This document shows positions 1 to 7,912 of a stretch of 64,000 bases of DNA, one piece after another. Every line of letters starts with the position of its first letter. Position 1 is the first letter of the stretch. The stretch lies in the NCBI GenBank assembly GCA_029781975.1, contig JAKOVQ010000005.1:1-64000 (forward strand). The letters are read 5' to 3'. A model generated the notes under the pieces. It saw only the letters and a program-made list of their open reading frames with translations. It had not been told where the DNA came from and did not search any database. Origin of the DNA: Acidobacteriota bacterium (GTDB lineage: Bacteria > Acidobacteriota > Thermoanaerobaculia > UBA5066). Both the position numbers and the translations under genes were made by a program.

Positions 1-151
1 CCTTTCCTTCCTTGTGAGGCGTGTGCTTGCGGCAGTGCCGGCAGAACTTGGAGAGCTCGAGCTTCTCCTGATGGGCCTTCTTGTTCTTCGTGCCCGTGTA
101 GTTCTTCCGCTTGCACTCGCCGCAGATCAGGCTGATCAACTCTCTCGGCAT
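1..151 (-). CDS. rpmG: 50S ribosomal protein L33, 3' end cut by window edge
   Basis: Ribosomal protein L33 of the large subunit. The visible 50 codons start [18 protein letters not shown] and carry four cysteines in two CxxC pairs (CGEC, CRHC), so this is the zinc-binding form of L33. The ATG is at 149-151. No stop codon is seen before base 1, so the last residue or two lie outside the window. It follows tRNA-Gly by 45 nt on the same strand and is probably the last visible gene of the tRNA transcript. In many bacteria tuf sits between such tRNAs and rpmG-secE-nusG; here it does not. Confidence 0.93.
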   Translation of the reverse strand, partial: MPRELISLICGECKRKNYTGTKNKKAHQEKLELSKFCRHCRKHTPHKEGK

Positions 152-196
152 CGCCGTACCCTTTCGCGCCCCCTCCGCGGGAGCCCCGCGATCCGT

Positions 197-271
197 TGGA
201 GCGGGAGACGGGATTCGAACCCGCGACCAACAGCTTGGAAGGCTGTGACTCTACCCCTGAGTTACTCCCGC
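197..271 (-). tRNA. tRNA-Gly (anticodon TCC)
   Basis: A complete cloverleaf can be folded. The 7-bp acceptor stem is GCGGGAG/CTCCCGC, the anticodon stem ACAGC/GCTGT encloses loop CTTCCAA, and the T loop is TTCGAAT. The 3' CCA is encoded. It is the last of four same-strand tRNAs. Confidence 0.97.
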
Positions 272-336
272 ACCGCCCGGCCCCGACCTGGCCGCCCGGC
301 GCCGGACCGGTCCGCGCCGCGCGTCTTCCCGTAACC

Positions 337-412
337 TGGAGCCCACGAGCAGATTTGAACTGCTGACCCCGTCCTTACCAAGGACGTGCTCTACCGACTG
401 AGCTACGTGGGC
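337..412 (-). tRNA. tRNA-Thr (anticodon GGT)
   Basis: The acceptor stem is GCCCACG/CGTGGGC, the anticodon stem CGTCC/GGACG encloses loop TTGGTAA, the T loop is TTCAAAT, and CCA is encoded. In the E. coli thrU-tyrU-glyT-thrT cluster the corresponding gene follows Gly; here it precedes Gly. Confidence 0.97.
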
Positions 413-484
413 CCTCGCACCCGTCGTCCCCGGGGCCTCCCGCCGTCGCGGGGCGGACCGGGAACCTGTCAAAAGAGCGGATTT

Positions 485-573
485 TGGTGGGCAGGGAGGG
501 ATTTGAACCCCCGTAGCGCGCAAGGCGCGGCAGATTTACAGTCTGCTGCCATTAACCACTCGGCCACCTACCC
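485..573 (-). tRNA. tRNA-Tyr (anticodon GTA)
   Basis: A class II tRNA with a long variable arm (89 nt including the encoded CCA). The acceptor stem is GGGTAGG/CCTGCCC with one T-G pair, and the anticodon loop is CTGTAAA. It lies second in the tRNA cluster. Confidence 0.97.
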
Positions 574-625
574 CCCGGACCCCTCTCGGGCTACCCTCGA
601 CCTCCTCGCCCGGCCCGCCGGGCGC

Positions 626-701
626 TGGAGCTGGCGATGGGACTCGAACCCGCAACCTGCCGATTACAAATCGGCTGCTCTACCGGTTGAGCTACGCCAG
701 C
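626..701 (-). tRNA. tRNA-Thr (anticodon TGT)
   Basis: First gene of the cluster. The acceptor stem is GCTGGCG/CGCCAGC, the anticodon stem CCGAT/ATCGG encloses loop TTTGTAA, and CCA is encoded. A good promoter lies 80-109 nt upstream. Confidence 0.97.
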
Positions 702-780
702 CCGACCTTCCCGTCCCGCCGATCCGGACCCGCCGGACACCCTGTCCGGACGCGCCGAAGCCACGAGGCGCGAACCGTGG

Positions 781-810
781 TGTATATCAGTCACCCCCCG
801 TCCCCGTCAA
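781..810 (-). promoter_or_regulatory. Sigma-70-type promoter of the tRNA-rpmG transcript
   Basis: On the minus strand: TTGACG (805-810), 18-nt spacer, TATACA (781-786). The -35 box and most of the spacer lie inside the last codons of rlmB, so the tRNA operon starts within the 3' end of the preceding gene. A transcript would begin near 774, about 70 nt before the first tRNA. Confidence 0.75.
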
Positions 811-1609
811 GCGAGCCGCGTGCCGCCCTTGCCCCGGGACCCCCGTCGTCCCCCCCTTTTTCTCCCTTCGGAGCCCCTCCCGGCCGGGTCGGCGGCCCCA
901 TCCGGCGCTGGCGGACGGCCTCGTACAGGAGGACGGCGGCCGCGACCGAGACGTTGAGCGACCCGGCCCCCTGCGCCATCGGGATGGCGACCAGCCGGTC
1001 GCAGGTCTCGCGCGTGAGACGGCGGAGCCCGGACCCCTCGGCCCCGAGGCAGAGGAGGACGTCCCCCGTCAGGTCGACGTCCCAGAGCGGCTCCCCGTCC
1101 GGAGCCGCGCCGAAGACCCAGAAGCCGTCCTTCTTCGCCTCCTCGAGGAACCGGGCCGCGTTGCCGGCCCGGCCGACGCGGACCCGCTCGAGCGCCCCCG
1201 CCGCGGACTTGGCGACGTGCTCGGTCAGCCCCGCGGCGTGCCTCTCCGGCAGGACGACCGCGGCCCCCCCCGCCGCCGCCGTCCGGAGGACGGAGCCGAC
1301 GTTCCCCGGGTCGGTGACCTCGTCGAGGAAGAGGACCAGGCGACGGCCCTTCTCCCCCTGGAGGCACGCCTCGAGAGCGTCGTAGGCGCGCTCGGCGACA
1401 CGGGCGGCCACCCCGTTGTGGGCCCGGCCGGCGACCCGGTCGAGCTCCTCCCGCGGGACGAGCCGGACCGGGACTCCGGCCCCCCGGGCCTTCTCGAGGA
1501 GCTCCCGGACGCGGGCGTCGCCCCTCCCCTTCTGGACGAGGAGCGCCTCCACGGCGGCCGGACGCCCTTCGAGCGCCTCGCGCACCGGGTGGAAGCCGGC
1601 GAGGATCAC
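791..1609 (-). CDS. rlmB: TrmH/SpoU-family 23S rRNA 2'-O-methyltransferase (RlmB-like)
   Basis: 272 aa. Predicted S-adenosylmethionine-dependent 2'-O-ribose methyltransferase acting on 23S rRNA. It has an N-terminal substrate-binding domain (LAGFHPVREALEG near the start, HNGVAARV after it). The C-terminal SPOUT knot shows all three motifs: DPGNVGSVLRTA (motif 1, with N and R), LGAEGSGL (motif 2) and GSLNVSVAAAVLLYE (motif 3). The GTG start at 1607-1609 is chosen because its GTGA overlaps the ispF stop; a longer frame upstream lies within ispF. The last 25 residues are a low-complexity Gly/Pro/Arg tail. RlmB and TrmL/TrmH members are hard to separate by eye, so the exact target base is inferred. 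Confidence 0.88.
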   Translation of the reverse strand: MILAGFHPVREALEGRPAAVEALLVQKGRGDARVRELLEKARGAGVPVRLVPREELDRVAGRAHNGVAARVAERAYDALEACLQGEKGRRLVLFLDEVTDPGNVGSVLRTAAAGGAAVVLPERHAAGLTEHVAKSAAGALERVRVGRAGNAARFLEEAKKDGFWVFGAAPDGEPLWDVDLTGDVLLCLGAEGSGLRRLTRETCDRLVAIPMAQGAGSLNVSVAAAVLLYEAVRQRRMGPPTRPGGAPKGEKGGDDGGPGARAARGSLDGDGG

Positions 1610-2091
1610 GGGGCCTCCTCGGGGACGTCGACGAGGACGACGACCGAGGCGGCGATCCCCTCGCCCCTGCCGAAGTCCGTCAGGCCGTTCCCGGTCGAGG
1701 CCTTGACCGAGACCCTCCGCTGCGGCAGGTCGAGGAGGCGGGCGATCGCGGCCCGGATCTCCTCCCGGGCCCCTGCCACCCGCGGCCGGGCGCCCCAGAG
1801 GGTCACGTCGACGTTCACGACGGGGGGCCGCCCGGTCAGCTCGCGGACCGCCTCGACGAGCCGCGACGACGGCGCGTCCCGCCACCGGGGCTCCGCCGTC
1901 CCGAAGAGCGACCCGAGGTCGCCCGCGGCGGAGGCCCCGAGGAGGGCGTCGGCCAGAGCGTGGAGGACCACGTCGCCGTCCGAGTGCCCCTCGGGCCCGA
2001 CGTCCGACGGGATCTCGACCCCCCCCAGGACGCACCGGCGCCCCGCGACGAGGGGGTGGGCGTCGAGCCCCTGGCCCACCCTCAGGCTCAT
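1606..2091 (-). CDS. ispF: 2-C-methyl-D-erythritol 2,4-cyclodiphosphate synthase
   Basis: 161 aa, normal length. Fifth enzyme of the MEP isoprenoid pathway: it cyclises CDP-methylerythritol 2-phosphate to MEcPP and releases CMP. Visible motifs are GQGLDAHPL near the N-terminus (metal-binding D and H), the signature GHSDGDVVLHALADALLGA, and the C-terminal KASTGNGLTDFGRGEGI segment. The ATG at 2089-2091 overlaps the ispD stop as ATGA, so translation is coupled. ispD and ispF are fused in some bacteria; here they are separate but overlapping. Confidence 0.96.
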   Translation of the reverse strand: MSLRVGQGLDAHPLVAGRRCVLGGVEIPSDVGPEGHSDGDVVLHALADALLGASAAGDLGSLFGTAEPRWRDAPSSRLVEAVRELTGRPPVVNVDVTLWGARPRVAGAREEIRAAIARLLDLPQRRVSVKASTGNGLTDFGRGEGIAASVVVLVDVPEEAP

Positions 2092-2768
2092 CGCTTCGAC
2101 CGGGCGAGCCACGCCTCGGCCCAGGCGAGGTCCTCGGGGTAGGTGATCTTCACGTTCCACCGGGAGGTGAGGACGACCGCGACCGGGACGCCGAGCCCCT
2201 CGAGGAGCTGGACGTCGTCGGTGGTCTCGCCCGGCTCCGGGCGGTCGAGGCCCTTGCGGAAGAGGCCGGCGCGGATCACCTGCGGGGTCGCCGCGGCCAC
2301 GAGGTCGCCCCGGGGGACGGTCGCGACGACCCGCCCCCCCTGGACGCGCTTGACCGTGTCGGTCATCGAGCACGCCGCGACGGCCGCGCCGTGCTCCTCG
2401 GCGGCCTGGATCACGGCGGCGACCTCCTCCGGGTCGACGAGCGGGCGGGCGGCGTCGTGGACGCAGACGAGGTCGTCGTCCCCGGGCGCCGCCGCGGCGA
2501 ACGCCGCCGCGACCGACTCGCGGCGGGTGACGCCGCCGTCGGCGAGGGCCCACGGGATCGCGGAGAAGCCGCGGAGCGCCTTCTCGAACGCCCGCGCCTG
2601 GTCGGGCGTGACCGCCACGACCGCGCGGTCCACCCGGCCGCTGGCGGCGAGCCGCTCGAGCGCGTGGACGAGGAACGGCCGGCCCGCGAGGCGGACGAGC
2701 GCCTTGGGCCCGGCGTCGTGGAAGCGGGTCCCCAGGCCGGCGGCCGGGACGAGCGCGACGACGGCCAC
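2088..2768 (-). CDS. ispD: 2-C-methyl-D-erythritol 4-phosphate cytidylyltransferase
   Basis: 226 aa. Joins CTP to methylerythritol 4-phosphate in the MEP pathway. The nucleotidyltransferase fold is marked by VPAAGLGTRF and GPKALVRLAGRP (CTP site), VHDAARPLV, TDTVK, ATPQ and TTDD. The GTG start at 2766-2768 lies two bases after the frr stop and gives the normal length; the frame stays open upstream, but that part overlaps frr. Its product feeds ispE, which is not in this window. Confidence 0.96.
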   Translation of the reverse strand: MAVVALVPAAGLGTRFHDAGPKALVRLAGRPFLVHALERLAASGRVDRAVVAVTPDQARAFEKALRGFSAIPWALADGGVTRRESVAAAFAAAAPGDDDLVCVHDAARPLVDPEEVAAVIQAAEEHGAAVAACSMTDTVKRVQGGRVVATVPRGDLVAAATPQVIRAGLFRKGLDRPEPGETTDDVQLLEGLGVPVAVVLTSRWNVKITYPEDLAWAEAWLARSKR

Positions 2769-2770
2769 GC

Positions 2771-3334
2771 TCAGCGCGCCATGATGTCGGCTTCCTTCGA
2801 CCTGGTCAGGGAGTCGACCTCGGCGACGAAGCGGTCCGTGAGCTTCTGGATCTCGTCGAGGGTGCGCTTCTCCTCGTCCGCGGAGACGGCCCCCCCCTTC
2901 CCCTCCTTCTTCACCTTGTCGTTCGCCTCGTGACGGTGGTGGCGGAGCTCGACCTTGGCCTGCTCGGCGAGGGCGTGGGCCTTCTTCACGATCTCCTTGC
3001 GGCGCTCCTCCGTGGGAGGGGGGACCGGGACGCGGACCACCTTCCCGTCGGACGACGGGTTCAGGCTGAGGCCGGCGTTCCGGATCGCCTTCTCGATGGC
3101 CGGGCAGAGCGAGGACTCCCACGGGTTGATCAGGATGAGCGTGGCGTCGGGGGTGGTCAGGTTCGCCACCTGGTTCAGGGGCGTCGGCGTCCCGTAGTAG
3201 TCGACGTGGACCCCTTCCAGGAGGCTCACCGAGGCCCTCCCCGTCCGGAGGTGCTTGAACTCCGTCTTCATGGCGTCGATCGAGGTCTGCATCCGCCTCT
3301 CGGTCTCGGCCTTGATCTCGGTCAGGATCGGCAT
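2771..3334 (-). CDS. frr: Ribosome recycling factor
   Basis: 187 aa, typical RRF length. With EF-G it splits post-termination ribosomes. The sequence shows the N-terminal helix with HLRTGRAS, the hinge-domain stretch YYGTPTPLNQVANL, then INPWE and the C-terminal helical arm with KKAHALAEQAKVELR. A strong Shine-Dalgarno (GAGGAGGA) precedes the ATG at 3332-3334; the open frame continues upstream without support. Gene order tsf-pyrH-frr is the usual bacterial one. ispD follows directly where many genomes have uppS-cdsA. Confidence 0.97.
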   Translation of the reverse strand: MPILTEIKAETERRMQTSIDAMKTEFKHLRTGRASVSLLEGVHVDYYGTPTPLNQVANLTTPDATLILINPWESSLCPAIEKAIRNAGLSLNPSSDGKVVRVPVPPPTEERRKEIVKKAHALAEQAKVELRHHRHEANDKVKKEGKGGAVSADEEKRTLDEIQKLTDRFVAEVDSLTRSKEADIMAR

Positions 3335-3418
3335 GACGTCTCGTCCTCCTCCTCTCGGCGCCGCCCCGGGGGGAGCCGCGCCGTCCACGGGGCCCGCGGG
3401 GAGCGGACCTCCGACGAC

Positions 3419-4165
3419 TCAGCCGGCGCTCGTCCCGGCGCCGACGACGCTGCCGATCGGCTCACCGAGGACGACGCGCCTGATGTTCCCGGGCACGAGC
3501 AGGTTGAAGACCCGGATGGGGATCCCGTTCTCGCGGCAGAGCGCCACCGACGCCGCGTCCATCACGGCGAGCCCTTTCTCGAGGACCTCCTGGTAGGTGA
3601 CGTGCGGGAGGAGGACGGCGTCCGGGTGGCGCGTCGGGTCGGCGGTGAAGATCCCGTCGACCTTCGTCCCCTTCAGGATCGCGTCCGCCTTCATCTCGCT
3701 CGCCCGGAGGGCCGCGGCGGAGTCGGTGGTGAAGAAGGGGCTCCCCGTCCCGCCCGCGAAGATGACGACGCGTCCCTTCTCCAGGTGACGCTGGGCCCGG
3801 CGGCGGATGAACGGCTCGGCCACGGCGCGGACCTCGAAGGCCGTCATCACGCGCGTCGGCACCCCCCGGCGCTCGATGGCGTCCTGGAGCGCGAGGCCGT
3901 TGATGACGGTGGCGAGCATCCCCATGTTGTCGGCGGTCACCCGGTCGATCCCCTGGGTGGCCGCCGAGACCCCGCGGATGATGTTCCCGCCCCCGATGAC
4001 GACGCCCGTCTGGACCCCCAGGCGGGCGACGTCGGCGACCTCGTCGGCGATGCGGGCGACCATCGCCGGCTCGATGCCGAACGACTGGCTCCCCAGGAGG
4101 GCCTCTCCCGAGAGCTTGAGGAGGACCCTCCCGTAGACCGGGCGGGGAGCCGCGTCGCCGGACAT
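3419..4165 (-). CDS. pyrH: Uridylate kinase (UMP kinase)
   Basis: 248 aa. Phosphorylates UMP to UDP in pyrimidine synthesis; a cytoplasmic hexamer of the amino-acid-kinase fold. Motifs: [35 protein letters not shown] and the ATP-loop [18 protein letters not shown]. It lies 13 nt after tsf and 84 nt before frr on the same strand. The C-terminus ends in a short Gly/Ser/Ala tail. Confidence 0.97.
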   Translation of the reverse strand: MSGDAAPRPVYGRVLLKLSGEALLGSQSFGIEPAMVARIADEVADVARLGVQTGVVIGGGNIIRGVSAATQGIDRVTADNMGMLATVINGLALQDAIERRGVPTRVMTAFEVRAVAEPFIRRRAQRHLEKGRVVIFAGGTGSPFFTTDSAAALRASEMKADAILKGTKVDGIFTADPTRHPDAVLLPHVTYQEVLEKGLAVMDAASVALCRENGIPIRVFNLLVPGNIRRVVLGEPIGSVVGAGTSAG

Positions 4166-4178
4166 CGCCGCGGCCCGC

Positions 4179-5096
4179 CTACTTGGTGAGCGCGGCCACC
4201 TCGGCCGCGAGGTCGGTCTGCTTCCGCTCGATCCCCTCGCCGACCTTGAACCTCACGAAGCGGACCACCCGGGCGTCCTTGCCCGCCCGCTCGGCCACGA
4301 CCTGCGAGACCTTCTTGCCGTCGTCCTTGACGAAGGCCTGGTCGACGAGGACGACCTCGCCGTACCACTTCTGGATCATCCCCTCGACCATCTTCTCGGC
4401 GACCGCCTCGGGCTTGCCCGAGGAGACGGCCTTCGCCTTGGCGATCTCGCGCTCGTCGGCGAGGACCTTCTCCGGGACGTCGGCGCGGGACGCGTAGGCC
4501 GGCGCGAGCGCCGCCACCTGCATCGCCAGGTCGCGCGCGAGGTCCTCCGGGCACCCGGCCGTCTCGATGACGACGACCGTCTTGTCCCCCGGGTGGGCGT
4601 AGAGGGTGAGGGCGTTCCCCGCCGCGGCCACGACCCGCGCGAAGCGCCGGAGCTGGGTGTTCTCGCCCGTCTTGGCCGTGCAGGCCTGCAGCCACTCGGC
4701 GATCGTCCCCGCCGCCTCCGGGAGGCCGGCCGGGGCCGCCAGTGCCTTCAGCGCCTCGGCGTCGCCCTCGGGCGTGTCGCCGAGCGAGGCCGTGGCGGCG
4801 ACGAAGCCCGCCAGGACCTTGCGGGCCGTGTCGAAGAGCTCCGTCTTGGCGACGAAGTCGGTCTCGCAGTTGAGCTCGACCAGGGCGGCCGTGGCGCCGT
4901 CGTTGACGTAGCCGATCAGCCCCTCGGCCGCGACGCGGCCGGCCTTCTTGGCGGCGGCGGCGAGCCCCTTCTTCCGGAGGACCTTCTCGGCCTCGGCGAC
5001 GTCGCCGCCGGTCTCGGTCAGCGCGGCCTTGCAGTCGAGGATGCCGGCCCCGGTCTTCTCACGCAGTTCCTTGATGAGGGCGGTGGTGATCTCCAT
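4179..5096 (-). CDS. tsf: Elongation factor Ts
   Basis: 305 aa. Guanine-nucleotide exchange factor for EF-Tu. The N-terminal UBA-like domain starts [30 protein letters not shown] and the family signature [13 protein letters not shown] follow, then two core subdomains. A terminator-like hairpin sits between rpsB and this gene, 78-118 nt before the ATG, so tsf may be partly uncoupled from the ribosomal-protein part of the transcript. Confidence 0.97.
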   Translation of the reverse strand: MEITTALIKELREKTGAGILDCKAALTETGGDVAEAEKVLRKKGLAAAAKKAGRVAAEGLIGYVNDGATAALVELNCETDFVAKTELFDTARKVLAGFVAATASLGDTPEGDAEALKALAAPAGLPEAAGTIAEWLQACTAKTGENTQLRRFARVVAAAGNALTLYAHPGDKTVVVIETAGCPEDLARDLAMQVAALAPAYASRADVPEKVLADEREIAKAKAVSSGKPEAVAEKMVEGMIQKWYGEVVLVDQAFVKDDGKKVSQVVAERAGKDARVVRFVRFKVGEGIERKQTDLAAEVAALTK

Positions 5097-5173
5097 CGGG
5101 TCTCTCCCCGGGCCGCCGGAAGGACCGGCGCCCGCTCTTCGTTGCCTCGGTGCGCCCGGCGGGTCCGGACGCG

Positions 5174-5214
5174 AAAAGGGCCGGCGGATGGCGGCGCGCG
5201 CCTCCCGCCGGCCC
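5174..5214 (-). terminator. Intrinsic terminator or attenuator between rpsB and tsf
   Basis: On the minus strand a perfect 10-bp stem GGGCCGGCGG/CCGCCGGCCC with a 17-nt loop is followed at once by TTTTCGC. It lies 24 nt past the rpsB stop and before tsf. Because tsf has no obvious promoter of its own in the remaining 77 nt, partial read-through (attenuation) is likely. Confidence 0.65.
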
Positions 5215-5237
5215 GGGTCTCGTCGGCTGGGCCGCGC

Positions 5238-6053
5238 TCAGACCGTGGCCGTGGTGGCGTCCTTGGCGGGGACCGCGTCCGCCGCGGCCGGCCCCTCGCC
5301 GACGGCGAAGTTGCTCGGCATCGGCTCGTCGTCCGCGTCGACGGACGCCTTGCCGATGAACCGCTCCTCCTGGGCGTGGAGCCCCTCGAGGACGGCGTCG
5401 GCGATCTTGCCCGTGAAGAGCTTGATCGCGCGGATGGCGTCGTCGTTCCCCGGGATCACGCGGGCGATCGGGTCGGGGTCGCAGTTCGTGTCGACGATGG
5501 CGACCACGGGGATCCCGAGCTTGTTCGCCTCCTGGACCGCGATCGACTCCTTCTTCGGGTCGATGACGAAGAGGACGTCCGGGAGCTCCTCCATCTCGGT
5601 GATGCCCTGGAGGTTCTTCCCGAGCTTGCCCCGCTCGCGCTCGAGCTGGATCCGCTCCTTCTTGGTCAGGATGGCGTCGGAGTTCTCGGCGAGCATCGCC
5701 TCGATCTCCTTCAGGCGCATGACCGACTTGCGGATCGTCACGAAGTTCGTCAGGGTGCCGCCCAGCCAGCGGTTGTTCACGTAGAACATGCCGCAGCGGT
5801 TGGCCTCCTCGTAGATCGCGTCCTGCGCCTGCCGCTTGGTGCCGACGAACAGGACGTTCTTCCCCTGAGACGCCGCCTCGGTGATGAACGCGGCCGCCTC
5901 GCGGAAGCACTTGAGCGTCTTCTGGAGGTCGATGATGTAGATGCCGTTGCGCTTGCCGAAGATGTACTTCTTCATCTTCGGGTTCCAGCGCTTGGTCTGG
6001 TGGCCGAAGTGGACGCCGGCCTCCAGGAGCTCCTTCATCGTGATCTGGCTCAT
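5238..6053 (-). CDS. rpsB: 30S ribosomal protein S2
   Basis: 271 aa. Small-subunit protein S2. It begins [20 protein letters not shown] with the conserved [25 protein letters not shown], then [12 protein letters not shown] and [10 protein letters not shown]. The final 30 residues are an acidic/Ala-rich extension beyond the core. It starts 7 nt after rpsI, so the rplM-rpsI pair and the rpsB-tsf pair, separate operons in many bacteria, are joined here. Confidence 0.98.
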   Translation of the reverse strand: MSQITMKELLEAGVHFGHQTKRWNPKMKKYIFGKRNGIYIIDLQKTLKCFREAAAFITEAASQGKNVLFVGTKRQAQDAIYEEANRCGMFYVNNRWLGGTLTNFVTIRKSVMRLKEIEAMLAENSDAILTKKERIQLERERGKLGKNLQGITEMEELPDVLFVIDPKKESIAVQEANKLGIPVVAIVDTNCDPDPIARVIPGNDDAIRAIKLFTGKIADAVLEGLHAQEERFIGKASVDADDEPMPSNFAVGEGPAAADAVPAKDATTATV

Positions 6054-6060
6054 CGTCCCC

Positions 6061-6453
6061 CTACCTCTTCGAGAACTGGAACCGCGCCCGGGCCCCGCGC
6101 TGTCCGTACTTCTTGCGTTCCTTCATCCGCGAGTCGCGCACGAGGAGGCCGGCCTTCTTCAGGGCGGGCCTCAGCTCGAGGTTGAAGACGCAGAGAGCGC
6201 GCGCGAGCCCGTGGCGGATCGCGCCGGCCTGCCCGGCGCTCCCGCCGCCGGCGACGCGGGCGACGATGTCGAACTTGTCCACCGAGTCCGTCAGCTGCAG
6301 CGGCTGGCGGATCACCATCTTCAGGACGTCGTTGGGGAAGTACGTCTCGACGGGGCGGTCGTTCACGAGGAACGCGCCGCTCCCGGGGCGGAGGTAGACG
6401 CGAGCGACGGCCTCCTTGCGCCGGCCGATCGCGTGGTACTGGAGGTTCGTCAA
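6061..6453 (-). CDS. rpsI: 30S ribosomal protein S9
   Basis: 130 aa, normal length. It shows the S9 signature [19 protein letters not shown] and the basic C-terminal tail ending FQFSKR that reaches the P-site tRNA. The start is TTG at 6451-6453, preceded by GAGGAGAAGG; no ATG or GTG is positioned better. It lies 28 nt after rplM. Confidence 0.97.
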   Translation of the reverse strand: MTNLQYHAIGRRKEAVARVYLRPGSGAFLVNDRPVETYFPNDVLKMVIRQPLQLTDSVDKFDIVARVAGGGSAGQAGAIRHGLARALCVFNLELRPALKKAGLLVRDSRMKERKKYGQRGARARFQFSKR

Positions 6454-6481
6454 GGTCTGCCTTCTCCTCGCCTGTCGGCCG

Positions 6482-6919
6482 TCACGAGATCGCGGCGGGC
6501 GTCGGGCCCTGGGCCGCGTGGGGGTGGTTCGGACCGGCGTACACCTTCAGCTTCTTGAACATGCGCCGTCCGAGCTTCGTCTTGGGGAGCATCCCTTTCA
6601 CCGCCTCCTCGACGAGCTTCTCGGGACGCGACGTCCGGAGCTTGCCGGCCGTCGTCTCCTTGAGGCCCCCGGGGAAGCCGGTGTGGCGCCGGTACTTCTT
6701 GTCGGTCTCCTTCGCCCCGGTGAGCGCGACCTTCTCGGCGTTGACCACCACCACGAAGTCCCCCGTGTCGAGGAACGGCGTGTAGATGGGCTTGGTCTTC
6801 CCCGTCAGGTGACGCGCGACGGTGGTGGCGAGGCGGCCGAGCACCTTGCCGTCGGCGTCGACGACGATCCAGCGGCGGGAGATCTCGGAGAGTTTCGGGA
6901 GGGGCGTTCGCGAGCTCAC
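6482..6919 (-). CDS. rplM: 50S ribosomal protein L13
   Basis: 145 aa from the GTG at 6917-6919, which follows a GGAGA Shine-Dalgarno and gives the usual length; the frame stays open for another 66 codons upstream without support. Conserved segments: [61 protein letters not shown] and [15 protein letters not shown]. First gene of the rplM-rpsI-rpsB transcript. Confidence 0.96.
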   Translation of the reverse strand: MSSRTPLPKLSEISRRWIVVDADGKVLGRLATTVARHLTGKTKPIYTPFLDTGDFVVVVNAEKVALTGAKETDKKYRRHTGFPGGLKETTAGKLRTSRPEKLVEEAVKGMLPKTKLGRRMFKKLKVYAGPNHPHAAQGPTPAAIS

Positions 6920-7082
6920 AGGTCTCCGGTCGGGTCGGTTGGGGAGGGCGGGCCCGGAAGGGGCCGCCCCGCGCTTCGATGACGAGACCCGGCCAGACGA
7001 CGTGAGAAAGACCGGAATCCCGCGCTCCGGGTCCCTTTCCCGTGCCGGTTCGCGGCGCCGGGCGGTCGGGGCCCACACAGGG
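6920..7082 (-). other. Long 5' leader of the rplM-rpsI-rpsB mRNA
   Basis: The promoter at 7089-7117 predicts a start near 7082, leaving about 160 nt of untranslated RNA. It can form a GC-rich hairpin near 6949-6970 (GGCGGCCCC / GGGCCCGCC with one mismatch), shortly upstream of the rplM Shine-Dalgarno. L13 leaders act in autoregulation in some bacteria; that role here is inference. Confidence 0.45.
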
Positions 7083-7088
7083 CGGACG

Positions 7089-7117
7089 AAAATACGCGAG
7101 GCCCCCGCGGCTGTCAA
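7089..7117 (-). promoter_or_regulatory. Consensus sigma-70 promoter for rplM-rpsI-rpsB
   Basis: Minus strand: perfect -35 TTGACA (7112-7117), 17-nt spacer, -10 TATTTT (7089-7094). It is the best-matching promoter in the window, as expected for ribosomal proteins. It points away from ubiE, so 6920-7186 is a divergent intergenic region. Confidence 0.88.
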
Positions 7118-7149
7118 GGAGGGGCCGCAAATCGCGGGAGGGACCTCGC

Positions 7150-7178
7150 TTGCCCCACCGGAGCGCGGGGGCTACCGT
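7150..7178 (+). promoter_or_regulatory. Possible promoter of ubiE-folD-coaE
   Basis: TTGCCC (7150-7155), 17-nt spacer, TACCGT (7173-7178), then 8 nt to the GTG of ubiE. There is no Shine-Dalgarno, so the mRNA would be leaderless or nearly so. The boxes are weak matches. Confidence 0.4.
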
Positions 7179-7186
7179 CCGCCCCC

Positions 7187-7912
7187 GTGACGCCCCCCGA
7201 AGGCCCCGACAAGTCCGCGGCGCGGATCCGGTCGATGTTCGGCAGCATCGCGCCGCGGTACGACCTCCTCAACCGCCTCCTGTCGGGGGGGAACGACGTC
7301 GTCTGGCGAAGGCGAGCCGCCCGGCTGCTCGACCCCCGGCCGGGGGAGCGGATCCTCGACCTCTGCTCGGGGACCGGGGACCTGGCCCTGGCGGTCTCCC
7401 GGCGGACCCGGGGAGAGGCCCGCGTGACCGCGGCCGACTTCACCCTCGAGATGCTCGCCCTCGGCCGGAGGAAGTTCGCCGCCCGCGGCGCCCGGATCCC
7501 CGAGGCCGGAGCCGACGGCCTGCGCCTCCCCTTCCCGGACGGTTCGTTCCAGGCGGTCACCGCGGCCTTCGGGGTGCGGAACTTCGAGGACCTCGACCGC
7601 GGGCTCCGCGAGGTCTGCCGCGTCCTCTCGCCGGGGGGGCGCTTCCTCGTCCTCGAGTTCACCCCCCGCCCCACCGGCCCGCTCGCCCCCGCCCTCTCGT
7701 TCTATCTCGACCGCGTCCTCCCCCGGATCGGGCGCGCCGTCTCCCGCGACGGGTCGGCCTACAGCTACCTCCCCGACTCGATGAGCCGCTGGCCCGACCC
7801 GGCCGCCCTCGCGGCGCGGCTCCGGGGGGCCGGCTTCGCCGACGTGGCGTGGCGCCCCCTCACCTTCGGCCTCGCGGCCCTCCATCTCGCCACGAAAGGA
7901 GCCTCCGGATGA
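7187..7912 (+). CDS. ubiE: Ubiquinone/menaquinone biosynthesis C-methyltransferase
   Basis: 241 aa. SAM-dependent methyltransferase adding the ring C-methyl group to demethylmenaquinone (or the ubiquinone precursor). UbiE signatures are visible: RSMFGSIAPRYDLLNRLLSGG at the N-terminus, SAM motif I ILDLCSGTGDLAL, DFTLEML, and FGVRNFEDLDRGLREVCRVLSPGG. The GTG start has no Shine-Dalgarno and a possible -10 box 8 nt upstream. Its stop overlaps the folD start (ATGA). Which quinone is made cannot be told from this gene alone. Confidence 0.93.
   Translation: MTPPEGPDKSAARIRSMFGSIAPRYDLLNRLLSGGNDVVWRRRAARLLDPRPGERILDLCSGTGDLALAVSRRTRGEARVTAADFTLEMLALGRRKFAARGARIPEAGADGLRLPFPDGSFQAVTAAFGVRNFEDLDRGLREVCRVLSPGGRFLVLEFTPRPTGPLAPALSFYLDRVLPRIGRAVSRDGSAYSYLPDSMSRWPDPAALAARLRGAGFADVAWRPLTFGLAALHLATKGASG

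Noticed and set aside
1610..2035. N-terminal extension of the RlmB-like frame
   Set aside because: It lies over ispF and is low-complexity; the GTG overlapping the ispF stop gives the normal length.
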